Shown here piece after piece: positions 8,723 to 16,631 of a stretch of DNA of 64,000 nucleotides. The position numbers and the translations under genes are program-made. The DNA comes from Endoryza sp044226045 (lineage in GTDB: Bacteria; Bacteroidota; Bacteroidia; Chitinophagales; Chitinophagaceae), in NCBI GenBank assembly GCA_044226045.1, contig JBGAHR010000004.1:1-64000 (forward strand), given 5' to 3'. How positions within the stretch are numbered: position 1 is the first letter of the stretch; each line of letters starts with the position of its first letter. Below the pieces are notes generated by a model. That model did not search any database and was not told where the DNA came from. It saw only the letters and a list, made by a program, of their open reading frames with translations.

Positions 8723-8986
8723 TTAAGGATACACCATTATTGTTTTTCCTTTACTTGTAATTATAGCTTTTGTCGCACCAGTTTCGTTAGGTAAGATAGA
8801 TCCGGCGGCATCCCAATACTGACCCGATATTTTTCCTCCCTGATTTGGAGCTCGCTTATGCGCTTTTTCGTAAACACTCCCTTTTTGCTCTGCAGGGGGA
8901 GATGATATTCCATTTTTTAAAGAAATTAATCCGCCCACATAAGATTCAAGTGTTTCATGCAGCATACCTTTCCCTGTGTTCCCCCG
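8723..8986 (-). pseudogene. C-terminal remnant of an Rhs-like / polymorphic-toxin protein
   Basis: From the ATG at 8965 the frame gives 80 aa (MLHETLESYVGG ... VYEKAHKRAPNQGGKISGQYWDAAGS). It stays open upstream through RGNTGKG to a stop at 8987-8989. From memory, many Bacteroidota Rhs-associated proteins end in a similar block: a HExxE-bearing HE-TESY-G stretch, GSVY-AH, a Y-DA-G motif and a short tail. That similarity is recalled, not searched. The internal look of the N-terminus and the upstream stop indicate a truncated tail and not a whole gene. Immediately upstream is the structured-repeat region. Confidence 0.5.
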
Positions 8987-9076
8987 CTAGCACTAGTATA
9001 TCATCCGCTGCCTATGATGATTAAGCGCTCAGCATTGCCCGTCAATTTACTAAAATCTAAAACAACCAAGGTCGCT

Positions 9077-9147
9077 GGCGCAAGTGTTCCCGACCGGACA
9101 AAACAGATTCACATTACCTACGGAGACCGGTCGGGACTACTTGTGCC
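9077..9147 (+). repeat. Structured inverted repeat, copy A
   Basis: Arms 9077-9097 and 9127-9147 with a 29-nt loop. The outer stem GGCGCAAGT pairs with ACTTGTGCC with one G-U pair; an internal GT/CT mismatch follows; the inner stem TCCCGACCGG pairs perfectly with CCGGTCGGGA. The outer arms are shared with copy B, the inner arms are not. Confidence 0.8.
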
Positions 9148-9320
9148 TGCCGGAAGTAACAGGCTGCTGCAAAAACTTGAACCATATTTCGACAGTGAAC
9201 CAAGTTGGATATTGAATACATACCCGTGTGAGAAATCTGAAATTTAAAAAATAGTCATTCCGATGGCAAAGCAGCTTGTTTTTACTTAAAGCACAACAGT
9301 TATTGGTCCTCCGCTGTGCA

Positions 9321-9393
9321 GGCACAAGTAGCTTTTTGCCGATTCCTGATAGCACCTTTACCAAAAACCTAACGGCAAAAAGACACTTGCGCC
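9321..9393 (-). repeat. Structured inverted repeat, copy B (opposite orientation)
   Basis: Arms 9321-9341 and 9373-9393 with a 31-nt loop. On the minus strand the outer stem is again GGCGCAAGT / ACTTGTGCC with the same G-U position and the same mismatch, but the inner 10 bp are CTTTTTGCCG / CGGCAAAAAG. The stem is therefore conserved by compensating changes. Confidence 0.8.
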
Positions 9394-9621
9394 AGCAACC
9401 GCTAATGAGGGAATCGTGAAATAAGGCAAACCAGACTTCACACTCCTAATTGATAAACTTTTGATGATAGCCACAGACTTCACCAGACATAACTATACAG
9501 GTGGGGGATAGAAAAAGAAACAGGCATGCAAGGTAAAAAAGATGCCCTGGCCGGCTATTTCGGGAAGCTGCTGACTGGTGTGAGGGGTCTATTGCTTCGA
9601 ATACCCCTGCCCGATACTAAC

Positions 9622-9651
9622 AAAAAACCCATCGCTCGGGCAATGGGTTGT
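9622..9651 (-). terminator. Terminator of the DsbA-like gene
   Basis: AACCCAT (9626-9632) pairs with ATGGGTT (9643-9649); on the minus strand the stem is followed by a T run. It lies 12 bp past the stop codon. Confidence 0.65.
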
Positions 9652-9662
9652 ATCTGATTTTT

Positions 9663-10232
9663 TTAAGCTCTTTGCCTGGCGGCGGGCTTTTTCTTTACTT
9701 TCTTTAAAGCCTCGTCGATGGCGGCGCTGAGGTTTTCAAACGTAGGCTTACCTGTAAATTTTTCGCCATTGATAAAGAAGGCAGGTACATCTTTCACTCC
9801 CCGATCAATTCCTTCTTTCAGATCGGCCTGAACATGCCACCCATAGATGGAATTCACCAGATCATCGAGGAATTTCTTATTCTTCACCCCTGCTTCTTTT
9901 GAGTGCAATTTCAGACTGGTAGTGCCGAGGTTGCGGCGGTTGGCAAAGATCACATTGTGCATTTCCCAAAACTTACCTTCCTGCGCAGCAGCCACTGAAG
10001 CTTCCGCAGCTTTCAAACTTCTCTGGTGAATACGTGTAAGCGGAAAATGACGATAGTTGAACCTGATCTTTCCATCATATTCGTCCAATAATTTTTTAAC
10101 TACTTCATTGGCCTTTGAACAGGCCTCGCTTTCGTAATCGCCAAACTCCATGATTGTTACAGGGGCAGTCTTATCTCCAACAAAGATCTCCTTGGGTTCG
10201 ATTACTGTAATTTCTTCTTTCTTGAATGCCAT
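9663..10232 (-). CDS. DsbA/thioredoxin-fold protein lacking the CXXC motif
   Basis: 189 aa, with no signal peptide, so probably cytosolic. The opening VGDKTAPVTIMEFGDYESEAC aligns with the DsbA-like Thioredoxin_4 pattern where CPYC is expected; here the segment is ESEAC, so only one cysteine remains. The helical insert (FPLTRIHQRSLKAAEASVAAAQEGKFWEMHNVIF) and the cis-Pro loop VKDVPAFFINGEKFTG are normal. The tail is Lys/Ala-rich. Family members with CXXC act as thiol oxidoreductases; without it a monothiol, chaperone or glutathione-linked role is possible (inference). It has an unusually good Shine-Dalgarno sequence and its own terminator, so it is probably monocistronic. Confidence 0.8.
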   Translation of the reverse strand: MAFKKEEITVIEPKEIFVGDKTAPVTIMEFGDYESEACSKANEVVKKLLDEYDGKIRFNYRHFPLTRIHQRSLKAAEASVAAAQEGKFWEMHNVIFANRRNLGTTSLKLHSKEAGVKNKKFLDDLVNSIYGWHVQADLKEGIDRGVKDVPAFFINGEKFTGKPTFENLSAAIDEALKKVKKKPAARQRA

Positions 10233-10236
10233 AAAA

Positions 10237-10244
10237 TCTCCTTT
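10237..10244 (-). promoter_or_regulatory. Shine-Dalgarno sequence of the DsbA-like gene
   Basis: Reads AAAGGAGA on the minus strand, ending 4 nt before the ATG. It is the only strong SD seen next to a start in the window, where most starts have none, as usual in Bacteroidota. Confidence 0.6.
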
Positions 10245-10245
10245 T

Positions 10246-10642
10246 TATTTCAGCCGGTCATATCGCCCGGAACGGTTATTAATTAACAAATAACCTGCCA
10301 TATGGTTGTATAAGAGCCTTTTCGTCAGTAGGAATTCGCCTACAGGCGGTTGAAGGTAGGGAATTTTTTACCCTATCCCTTTGCCCATAAAAGTATTTCC
10401 AAAAAAGGGTAATAAAAAAACTGTAAATCAATATTTTACAGTTTTTATGCTCACTTCGCGGCTTACAAAAAAACCATTAAAAGGAGAGCCGGGTACGCAA
10501 AAAACCAACCGGTCTGACTTAACGTTCCATTATCAATTACCGGGGTGGGCGGGACAGACTGACACTGACAGATCAAGATACTAATTTATTATCAACGGGC
10601 AACGAAAAGCCATCGGCTGTTGTCAAAGGCAAAAACACTGTT
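10246..10642. other. Gene-free gap of about 400 bp
   Basis: AT-rich. It contains short weak inverted repeats (GTAGG AATTC GCCTAC near 10328-10343; GGTAGGG / CCCTATC near 10355-10378) but no supported gene. It should hold the promoters of the flanking divergent genes; none could be fixed. Confidence 0.4.
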
Positions 10643-10990
10643 ATGAATCGGTTCTTAGGGATGGGATTGCTGATACTCACACTGGCTTCTGCAGGATGCA
10701 GGAAGTCTATGTCGGGCTGCTACCAAAGCAATCCCCTGGAAGAGCTGGAATGGCTTCGTCAGAAAAAAGAACAGCTGTCAAACTGCATTTGCCTCACGCA
10801 AATTATAGAAAGCACCTACCAGGGTCAGACCGTTTTTGAAGTTCGCCTGGTGGATCCAAAATGTGACGGCATCAATACTGTGTACAAATGCGACGGATCG
10901 GTATTGACTGATTCCGGAAGTCAGAATGGTTACCAAAGCTATTTGTCCGGCATGAAACATTCAAAGAAGATATGGGCCTGTCCCCAATAA
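10643..10990 (+). CDS. Small cysteine-rich lipoprotein of unknown function
   Basis: 115 aa. The N-terminus MNRFLGMGLLILTLASAGC is a lipoprotein signal with the lipobox ASAGC, so the mature protein should be lipidated at Cys19 and sit in the periplasm or at the surface. The mature part has several further cysteines (SGCYQ, NCICL, PKCDG, YKCDG, WACPQ) that could form disulfides. No named family recognised with confidence; small Cys-rich lipoproteins of this shape are common in Bacteroidota. It converges on clpB, with the clpB terminator between them. Confidence 0.7.
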   Translation: MNRFLGMGLLILTLASAGCRKSMSGCYQSNPLEELEWLRQKKEQLSNCICLTQIIESTYQGQTVFEVRLVDPKCDGINTVYKCDGSVLTDSGSQNGYQSYLSGMKHSKKIWACPQ

Positions 10991-11005
10991 TAGTCGAGCC
11001 TTGAA

Positions 11006-11034
11006 CAACAAAAAGCCCCCGATTACTCGGGGGC
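11006..11034 (-). terminator. clpB terminator
   Basis: GCCCCCGA (11015-11022), loop TTAC, TCGGGGGC (11027-11034); the T-rich tail is on the minus-strand side, so it serves clpB. Confidence 0.85.
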
Positions 11035-11067
11035 ATCCTCATCCTTCACACACATCACTCTTTTATA

Positions 11068-13680
11068 TTACTTAACTTTCTCCGCTACATCATTTCTAAA
11101 CACCACTGTTCCATCGAACACATCCACTAATACGGGGTGGTCTCTATTTACCTCTCCCGCAAGAATTTTCTTACTGAGCTGATTGATGATTTCTTTCTGG
11201 ATCAGTCTTTTCAGCGGTCTTGCTCCAAACTGGGGATCAAATCCCTGATCGGCCAGGTATTCCAGCGCATAGTCACTAAACTGGAGTTGAATACCACTCT
11301 GGGCAACCAGTCGTTTGAGGTTTTCGAGTTGAATCTTCACGATGCCGGCGATCTCTTTTTTCAGCAATGGCTGGAACATGATAATCTCATCAACCCTGTT
11401 CAAAAATTCCGGCCGAATGGTCTGACGCAACAGGTTCATCACTTCTACTTTTGCCTTATCAGCCGCTTCCTCAATATCTTTCTCCTTTACGTTTTCAAAA
11501 GCTTCCATGATCAGGTGACTACCAATATTGCTGGTCATGATCACAATGGTATTCTTGAAGTTTACTACCCGACCCTTGTTATCAGTGAGGCGGCCGTCAT
11601 CGAGTACCTGCAGCAATACATTCCAAACATCCGGGTGCGCTTTTTCGATCTCATCCAATAGTACGACGCTGTAGGGTTTACGGCGAACGGCCTCCGTCAA
11701 TTGACCACCTTCATCATATCCCACATATCCGGGAGGCGCGCCCACCAGTCTGCTGACTGTGTGTTTCTCCTGGTATTCGCTCATGTCAATACGGGTCATC
11801 ATGCTTTCGTCGTCAAACAGGTATTCCGCCAGCGCTTTGGCGAGCTCCGTTTTACCTACGCCGGTTGTACCCAGGAATATGAAAGATCCTATCGGTCTTT
11901 TGGGATCCTGTAAGCCAGCCCTGCTTCTGCGAATGGCATCTGCCACGGCGGTAATCGCTTCCTCCTGCCCCACTACCCTCTCATGCAGGTGCTCTTCCAG
12001 GTGCAACAGCTTCTCGCGGTCACTCTGAAGCATCTTGGTAACCGGAATTCCGGTCGCCTTGGCCACACTTTCCGCAATATCTTCAGCATCTACTTCCTCT
12101 TTCATGATTCGAGAATGCTCACTGATAGAAGCCAGTTTGAGAGAATACTCAGATACCATTTTCTCTTGCTCTTTGATCTTACCATAGCGGATCTCGGCTA
12201 CCTTTCCATAGTCTCCTTCCCGCTCGGCTTTTTCGGCTTCGAGCTTCAATTGTTCAATCAATGATTTGGCGTTCTGCAGCTTTTCTACAATTTCCTTTTC
12301 TTCTTTCCATTTAGCCTTGAACGTATCTCTTTCTACAGAAAGGTTAGCGATCTCTGTATTGAGTTGTTTCAACTTCTGCTCATCATTTTCCCGCTTGATG
12401 GCTTCGCGCTCGATTTCGAGCTGACGTATCTGTCTTTCCAACGTGTCGAGTTCTTCGGGCATGGAGTTCATCTCCAGCCTTAGTTTCGCAGCACTTTCGT
12501 CGATCAGGTCGATTGCCTTGTCGGGGAGGAACCGATCGGTAATATACCGGCTGGATAATTCAACAGCCGCGATGATGGCTTCATCCTTGATCCGGACATG
12601 GTGGTGGGTTTCGTAACGATCTTTCAATCCGCGAAGGATAGAGATCGCGTCTTCCACACTGGGCTCATCAATGACAACTTTCTGGAATCGTCTTTCGAGG
12701 GCTTTATCTTTTTCAAAAAATTTCTGGTATTCATTCAGAGTGGTAGCACCCACGGCTCTGAGTTCTCCCCTTGCCAAAGCGGGTTTGAGTATATTAGCCG
12801 CATCCATGGCACCTTCTCCCCCTCCGGCACCAACAAGAGTATGAATTTCGTCGATGAAGAGAATGATCTCACCATCACTGGCGCTCACTTCCTTTACTAC
12901 TGATTTCAATCTTTCTTCAAATTCACCTTTGTATTTCGCACCGGCAATCAGCAATCCCATATCGAGGGCATAGATTACTTTAGACTTCAGGTTCTCCGGC
13001 ACATCTCCATTCACAATCCGGTGAGCAATACCTTCAGCGATCGCTGTTTTACCCACCCCTGGTTCTCCCACGAGGATGGGGTTGTTCTTGGTACGACGGG
13101 AAAGGATATGCAGGGTTCTGCGAATTTCCTCATCTCGACCAATCACCGGGTCTAATTTTCCTAACCGGGCCATTTCGTTCAGATTCTTGGCATATTTGTT
13201 CAAGGCATTGAACTCCTGGCTTTGTGTCTGCGAGGTGACTTTCTCTCCTTTTCTTAATTCTTTGATAGCAGTTATTAAACCTTTCTCAGTGAGGCCGGCA
13301 TCTTTCAGCAGTTTTGCGGATGCATCATTGCCTTGCACTATTGCCAGCAGCAGATGTTCGGGCGTGATGAATTCGTCTTCGAATGATTTAAGCACCGCAC
13401 CTGCCCGAAGTACCACGTTATTGGCGTCTCGGCTGATTTGCTGAGCTGCTTCCCCGGACGCTTTGGGCAAACGACCGATCATCTCGTCGAGTTTGTTCTC
13501 TACCAGATTAACGGTTACATTATTTTTCTTTAACAAATAGTCAATCGGCGAATCTTCCTGCTCCAGTAAAGCTTTTAAAATATGCTCGGTTTCTATATTA
13601 GGATTCTGAGCATTAAAAGCCAGTTGCTGGGCCTGCTGAAAGGCTTCCGCCGCTTTTATGGTAAAATTTCCTAAGTTCAT
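11068..13680 (-). CDS. clpB: ATP-dependent chaperone ClpB
   Basis: 870 aa, the normal length. Order: Clp N-domain (FTIKAAEAFQQAQQLAF ... ), AAA+ module 1 with Walker A GEPGVGKTA and Walker B ILFIDEIHTL. The long ClpB middle coiled coil follows (about 410-525, ERQIRQLEIEREAIKREND onward), then AAA+ module 2 with LGTTGVGKTELAKALAE and VVLLDEIEKAH, and the D2-small domain (RPEFLNRVDEIIMF, DPQFGARPLKRLIQKEI). The middle domain and the lack of a ClpP-binding loop motif identify ClpB, not ClpA or ClpC. It rescues aggregated proteins together with DnaK. Single gene with its own terminator. Confidence 0.98.
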   Translation of the reverse strand: MNLGNFTIKAAEAFQQAQQLAFNAQNPNIETEHILKALLEQEDSPIDYLLKKNNVTVNLVENKLDEMIGRLPKASGEAAQQISRDANNVVLRAGAVLKSFEDEFITPEHLLLAIVQGNDASAKLLKDAGLTEKGLITAIKELRKGEKVTSQTQSQEFNALNKYAKNLNEMARLGKLDPVIGRDEEIRRTLHILSRRTKNNPILVGEPGVGKTAIAEGIAHRIVNGDVPENLKSKVIYALDMGLLIAGAKYKGEFEERLKSVVKEVSASDGEIILFIDEIHTLVGAGGGEGAMDAANILKPALARGELRAVGATTLNEYQKFFEKDKALERRFQKVVIDEPSVEDAISILRGLKDRYETHHHVRIKDEAIIAAVELSSRYITDRFLPDKAIDLIDESAAKLRLEMNSMPEELDTLERQIRQLEIEREAIKRENDEQKLKQLNTEIANLSVERDTFKAKWKEEKEIVEKLQNAKSLIEQLKLEAEKAEREGDYGKVAEIRYGKIKEQEKMVSEYSLKLASISEHSRIMKEEVDAEDIAESVAKATGIPVTKMLQSDREKLLHLEEHLHERVVGQEEAITAVADAIRRSRAGLQDPKRPIGSFIFLGTTGVGKTELAKALAEYLFDDESMMTRIDMSEYQEKHTVSRLVGAPPGYVGYDEGGQLTEAVRRKPYSVVLLDEIEKAHPDVWNVLLQVLDDGRLTDNKGRVVNFKNTIVIMTSNIGSHLIMEAFENVKEKDIEEAADKAKVEVMNLLRQTIRPEFLNRVDEIIMFQPLLKKEIAGIVKIQLENLKRLVAQSGIQLQFSDYALEYLADQGFDPQFGARPLKRLIQKEIINQLSKKILAGEVNRDHPVLVDVFDGTVVFRNDVAEKVK

Positions 13681-13861
13681 ACGATCAATTTAAGTGTGTA
13701 ATGGGATGGCTGCAGTCACCGGAACGCCTGGTATTTCTTTCTTCACGAATCTTTTCATGATTACCAAACAATTCCGGATTTTGCAACGTACTATTCATAT
13801 CAAAAGCTTTTCCAAGTCTAAATTTTCCGAAACTATGTCATATTTCCGTCGATTAACCTGC

Positions 13862-14881
13862 ATGAAAGTCATATCGTTAGCCAGTTTCCTGTTATTCTTG
13901 CAGGTTGCCTGGGCCCAACAAGATTTTACCGGTGTGGATCAATTCCTGGAAAGGAACAAGAAAGCGCTTGGAAACCAATATGCGGCGGTCGTTTTCAAGG
14001 GTGGAAAAGCCATCTATTCCAAACAGGTGGGCGATGAAGTTACGGTAAAAGCACAGGTACCCATTGGTGCAGCAAGCCAATGGCTCACGACTGCCCTGGT
14101 GTTGAGTTTGGTTGACCAGGGAAAGCTCAGCCTCGATGATCCTGTCTCCAAGTATATCCCACTTTTCGACAAGTACATGAAAAGTTATATCACGATTCGT
14201 CATTGCCTGACCAATACCAGTGGCATTGATAAAGACAACAATCTTCGAAAAATCGTAGATAGCAAGAAATATGAATCACTGGAAGCCGAAGTAAATGCTA
14301 TTGCTGCCAAAGAAATCTCTAACAACCCCGGACAGGAATTTTTCTATGGGCCTTCCGGTTTTACCATTGCCGCCAGGATATGCGAAATAGTTAGTAAAAA
14401 AGCATTCGAAAGGTTGATACAGGAAAGAATTACCCGACCGCTGAAAATGCGCGCTACCAATTTCACCAATGATGCCGGTTATGCTCCCAATCCGGCCGGA
14501 GGGGCGGTGTCCAGCGCCAATGACTATGTCAATTTTCTAACGATGATCCTTAACAAAGGGAAATTCGAAGACAAACAGATTTTAAGCGAGGAATCCGTTG
14601 CCGCCATGGAAAAGATCCAGTTCCCCGATGTTACCATGAAGTTCAGTCCCTCCAGCTTATCCGGTTTGGAATATGGTATGGGTTGCTGGATCGCGGAACG
14701 AGATGATAAAGGCAACCCGATCGTGTTAACCTGTCCGGGTTTGTTTGGTGTATTCCCCTATCTCGACAAAACACGCAACTACGTAGCCATCCTGGTCGTC
14801 AAGGGCTTTCTCAACGACACTAAGAAAGACCTCGGCTTTCAGTTCAAAGGAGAAGTGGATGAAGCAGTGGGAAACAAGTAG
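13862..14881 (+). CDS. Serine beta-lactamase-family protein with degenerate active site (likely pseudoenzyme)
   Basis: ATG 13862 opens a good signal peptide (MKVISLASFLLFLQVAWAQ); ATG 13835 is a possible longer start. The fold is clear (LVDQGKLSLDDPVSKYIPLF, ITIRHCLTNTSGI, RITRPLKM, GGAVSSANDYVNFLTMILNKGKF). But where active members have SxxK (for example IGSISK) this protein reads IGAASQ, so both nucleophile Ser and Lys are missing. The YxN motif is YGP in GPSGFTIA, and no HxG motif is evident near CPGLFG. It is therefore unlikely to hydrolyse beta-lactams or esters; a binding role is inferred. Transcribed divergently from clpB. Confidence 0.8.
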   Translation: MKVISLASFLLFLQVAWAQQDFTGVDQFLERNKKALGNQYAAVVFKGGKAIYSKQVGDEVTVKAQVPIGAASQWLTTALVLSLVDQGKLSLDDPVSKYIPLFDKYMKSYITIRHCLTNTSGIDKDNNLRKIVDSKKYESLEAEVNAIAAKEISNNPGQEFFYGPSGFTIAARICEIVSKKAFERLIQERITRPLKMRATNFTNDAGYAPNPAGGAVSSANDYVNFLTMILNKGKFEDKQILSEESVAAMEKIQFPDVTMKFSPSSLSGLEYGMGCWIAERDDKGNPIVLTCPGLFGVFPYLDKTRNYVAILVVKGFLNDTKKDLGFQFKGEVDEAVGNK

Positions 14882-15110
14882 AGGTAATTAGTCAATTTTT
14901 CAATTGGTCAATGAGCCAATGGTGATGACTGATTACGGATGACGGATTACGAATTACGGATGACGGATTAAAAATTCAAAAGTCAAAAGTTAAAATTCGG
15001 GAAAACCGCAAACCGCCAACCGCAAACCGCAAACGCGATCGGCGAGTCCTCCGCCTGCGGCGGATAAGACTCGCCTGAGAAACCTGGAACGATAAACGCA
15101 AACAATTTCA
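14882..15110. repeat. Short-word repeat cluster between convergent genes
   Basis: Made of shuffled short words: TTGGTCAATGAGCCAATGG, GGATGACGGATTA (twice), AAAATTCAAAAGTCAAAAGT (14971-14990), and CAAACCGC/CAACCGC units. The 20-mer at 14971-14990 recurs exactly at 57447-57466, and GATGACGGATTACG (14938-14951) recurs inverted at 57577-57590. Confidence 0.8.
15041..15075 (-). terminator. Strong two-part hairpin, possible terminator or REP-like unit
   Basis: GGCGAGTC (15041-15048) pairs with GACTCGCC (15068-15075) and TCCGCC (15050-15055) pairs with GGCGGA (15059-15064). It lies between convergent genes and has no T run on either side. Confidence 0.5.
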
Positions 15111-16610
15111 TCAGTTGCTTTTGTAAACCAGATAATCACTCAGCCTTAGCGCATGTGCCGGGGAAGGATTCAACAACCTGAGCTCTATACGATGCCTGCC
15201 GGGTTTCAATTGATAATTCCAGTACACATCGAGGCGTCGGGTGATGTAATCAGTGGGCATCTTCAATACCTCTGGTTGCTGATCGTCCAGCTTTATCGAA
15301 ATGTCGAGTATGGTTCCGGTTGATTGCTTTGCAATGGCTTCTCCCCGAATAACGATCCCTGTTCCTTCGAACTCAATCACACTCTCCTTGGCTTCATTGT
15401 TCCAGATGCCTTGTAACCTGACGGGAACCATTCCGGTAAAAGATTGTTCCATGTTCACGGTCTTTACAGATTGAAACGGAATAGCTGCTTTATCTGAAGA
15501 AATGATTCCACCCTGTTGTTGTATATTTTTCAGCGCATGCTGATAACTCATCTCATACGTTTGCTTAATGGAAAGATGAGTGTACTTGAATACAATATCT
15601 TCCGCCATTTCGAGACCCTTTTTCCATCTGGCGGGAATTTTATCATAACCAATAAGGGCACCCAACACACCGGCGGCTGAGGATGGATTGCAATCTGCAT
15701 CCTGGCCGGCCCGCGCGGCTATTTCCATGGTCTTGCTGAAATCGCCGTTTCCATATAAAAGACCCATCACCACATAAGCGGCATTGATCTTCGCATCGAT
15801 ATTAAAAGCCGCAAATACTCCATCCGGACAACCGGTTTCTGAAGACCATTTTTTCTGTACCTCAAACCAGGTTTGTTTCCAGTCATTGGGATACCTGGCA
15901 TGCCAGCGAATCACATCACTGATACATTGATAAAAGGTAGATTGAACCGGTATAGCCTTGAGCGCTTCCGTTACCACCGATCTCACGTTGGTATGGGTAA
16001 AAGCCAGTGAATACATGGTTGAAATATACACACCGCCATACCACCCATCACCATAATTCATGATATGCCCGATTTTGTCGCTGATGGATGCAGCGACCTG
16101 CGGCATAGCAGGAGACATCAGGCCGGCAAAATCGGATTCTATCTGGTAGTCGATATCATCTGCATGCGGGTTATTCAGCCAGTGACCGGAAGCGGGGGGC
16201 TTCATGCCCTGCAATAGGTTATAGCGACCGGCCTGGTTGGCATGCCACAGCATATAACCTGCATGAGCATACGCTGACGCAAATGAATCCACCGGGGCCT
16301 GGAGGCCATACTTCTCAAACGTCTCTACAAAGGTCAGGTCCATATACACATCATCGTACAGACCCGGGTTGTTCAACATGGCATCCCTGATCATTCCATC
16401 ATTCCATTCGAGCGGCTGATAATCCTGGATAAAGGTTCCATTAAACCTGAACTCATGCGGACCACCGAAGGTAACGCCAATGGTTTGACCAGCCCAGCCA
16501 CCTTTAATTTTATCTTTTATCACCGATAAGGGAATACTTACCTGCTGAGCGATTGTATTGCCGAGAAAAACAACACATAGAATGCAAAAAAGCGCGGTCT
16601 TCTTTTTCAT
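15111..16610 (-). CDS. Exported ADP-ribosylglycohydrolase-fold protein
   Basis: 499 aa with signal peptide MKKKTALFCILCVVFLGNTIAQQ. Residues about 25-360 match the ADP-ribosylglycohydrolase (DraG) fold: KIKGGWAGQTIGVTFGG, LYDDVYMDLTFVETF with acidic metal ligands, and the hallmark AGQDADCNPSSAAGVLGALIG. The C-terminal ~100 residues form a separate beta-rich domain resembling carbohydrate- or glycan-binding modules (FEGTGIVIRGEA, PGRHRIELRLL). Last gene of the galT operon, 21 bp after the GHMP kinase gene. Known relatives remove ADP-ribose from proteins, but periplasmic members in sugar operons are poorly characterised; a glycoside-type substrate is inferred. Confidence 0.82.
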   Translation of the reverse strand: MKKKTALFCILCVVFLGNTIAQQVSIPLSVIKDKIKGGWAGQTIGVTFGGPHEFRFNGTFIQDYQPLEWNDGMIRDAMLNNPGLYDDVYMDLTFVETFEKYGLQAPVDSFASAYAHAGYMLWHANQAGRYNLLQGMKPPASGHWLNNPHADDIDYQIESDFAGLMSPAMPQVAASISDKIGHIMNYGDGWYGGVYISTMYSLAFTHTNVRSVVTEALKAIPVQSTFYQCISDVIRWHARYPNDWKQTWFEVQKKWSSETGCPDGVFAAFNIDAKINAAYVVMGLLYGNGDFSKTMEIAARAGQDADCNPSSAAGVLGALIGYDKIPARWKKGLEMAEDIVFKYTHLSIKQTYEMSYQHALKNIQQQGGIISSDKAAIPFQSVKTVNMEQSFTGMVPVRLQGIWNNEAKESVIEFEGTGIVIRGEAIAKQSTGTILDISIKLDDQQPEVLKMPTDYITRRLDVYWNYQLKPGRHRIELRLLNPSPAHALRLSDYLVYKSN

Positions 16611-16631
16611 ATCAGCTAATTGGTTGAGCGA

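Larger units (their letters stand above)
8987..9620. other. Gene-free stretch with structured repeats
   Basis: No convincing coding frame on either strand. Two structured inverted repeats occupy 9077-9147 and 9321-9393. The rest (8987-9076, 9148-9320, 9394-9620) shows nothing I can assign. Confidence 0.6.

Noticed and set aside
8957..9247. 96-aa plus-strand frame across repeat copy A
   Set aside because: It runs through the structured repeat, has no family-like content and is explained by chance.
9065..9400. Integron attC sites
   Set aside because: Copies A and B have variable inner arms like attC, but the RYYYAAC / GTTRRRY core boxes are missing and no integrase or cassette array is present.
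9526..9657. 43-codon plus-strand frame (MQGKKDALAGYFGKLL...)
   Set aside because: It reads through the terminator of the DsbA-like gene, and no start signal or homology is evident.
10381..10584. 67-aa frame starting with TTG
   Set aside because: TTG start, low-complexity basic sequence, no recognisable domain; more likely promoter-region DNA.
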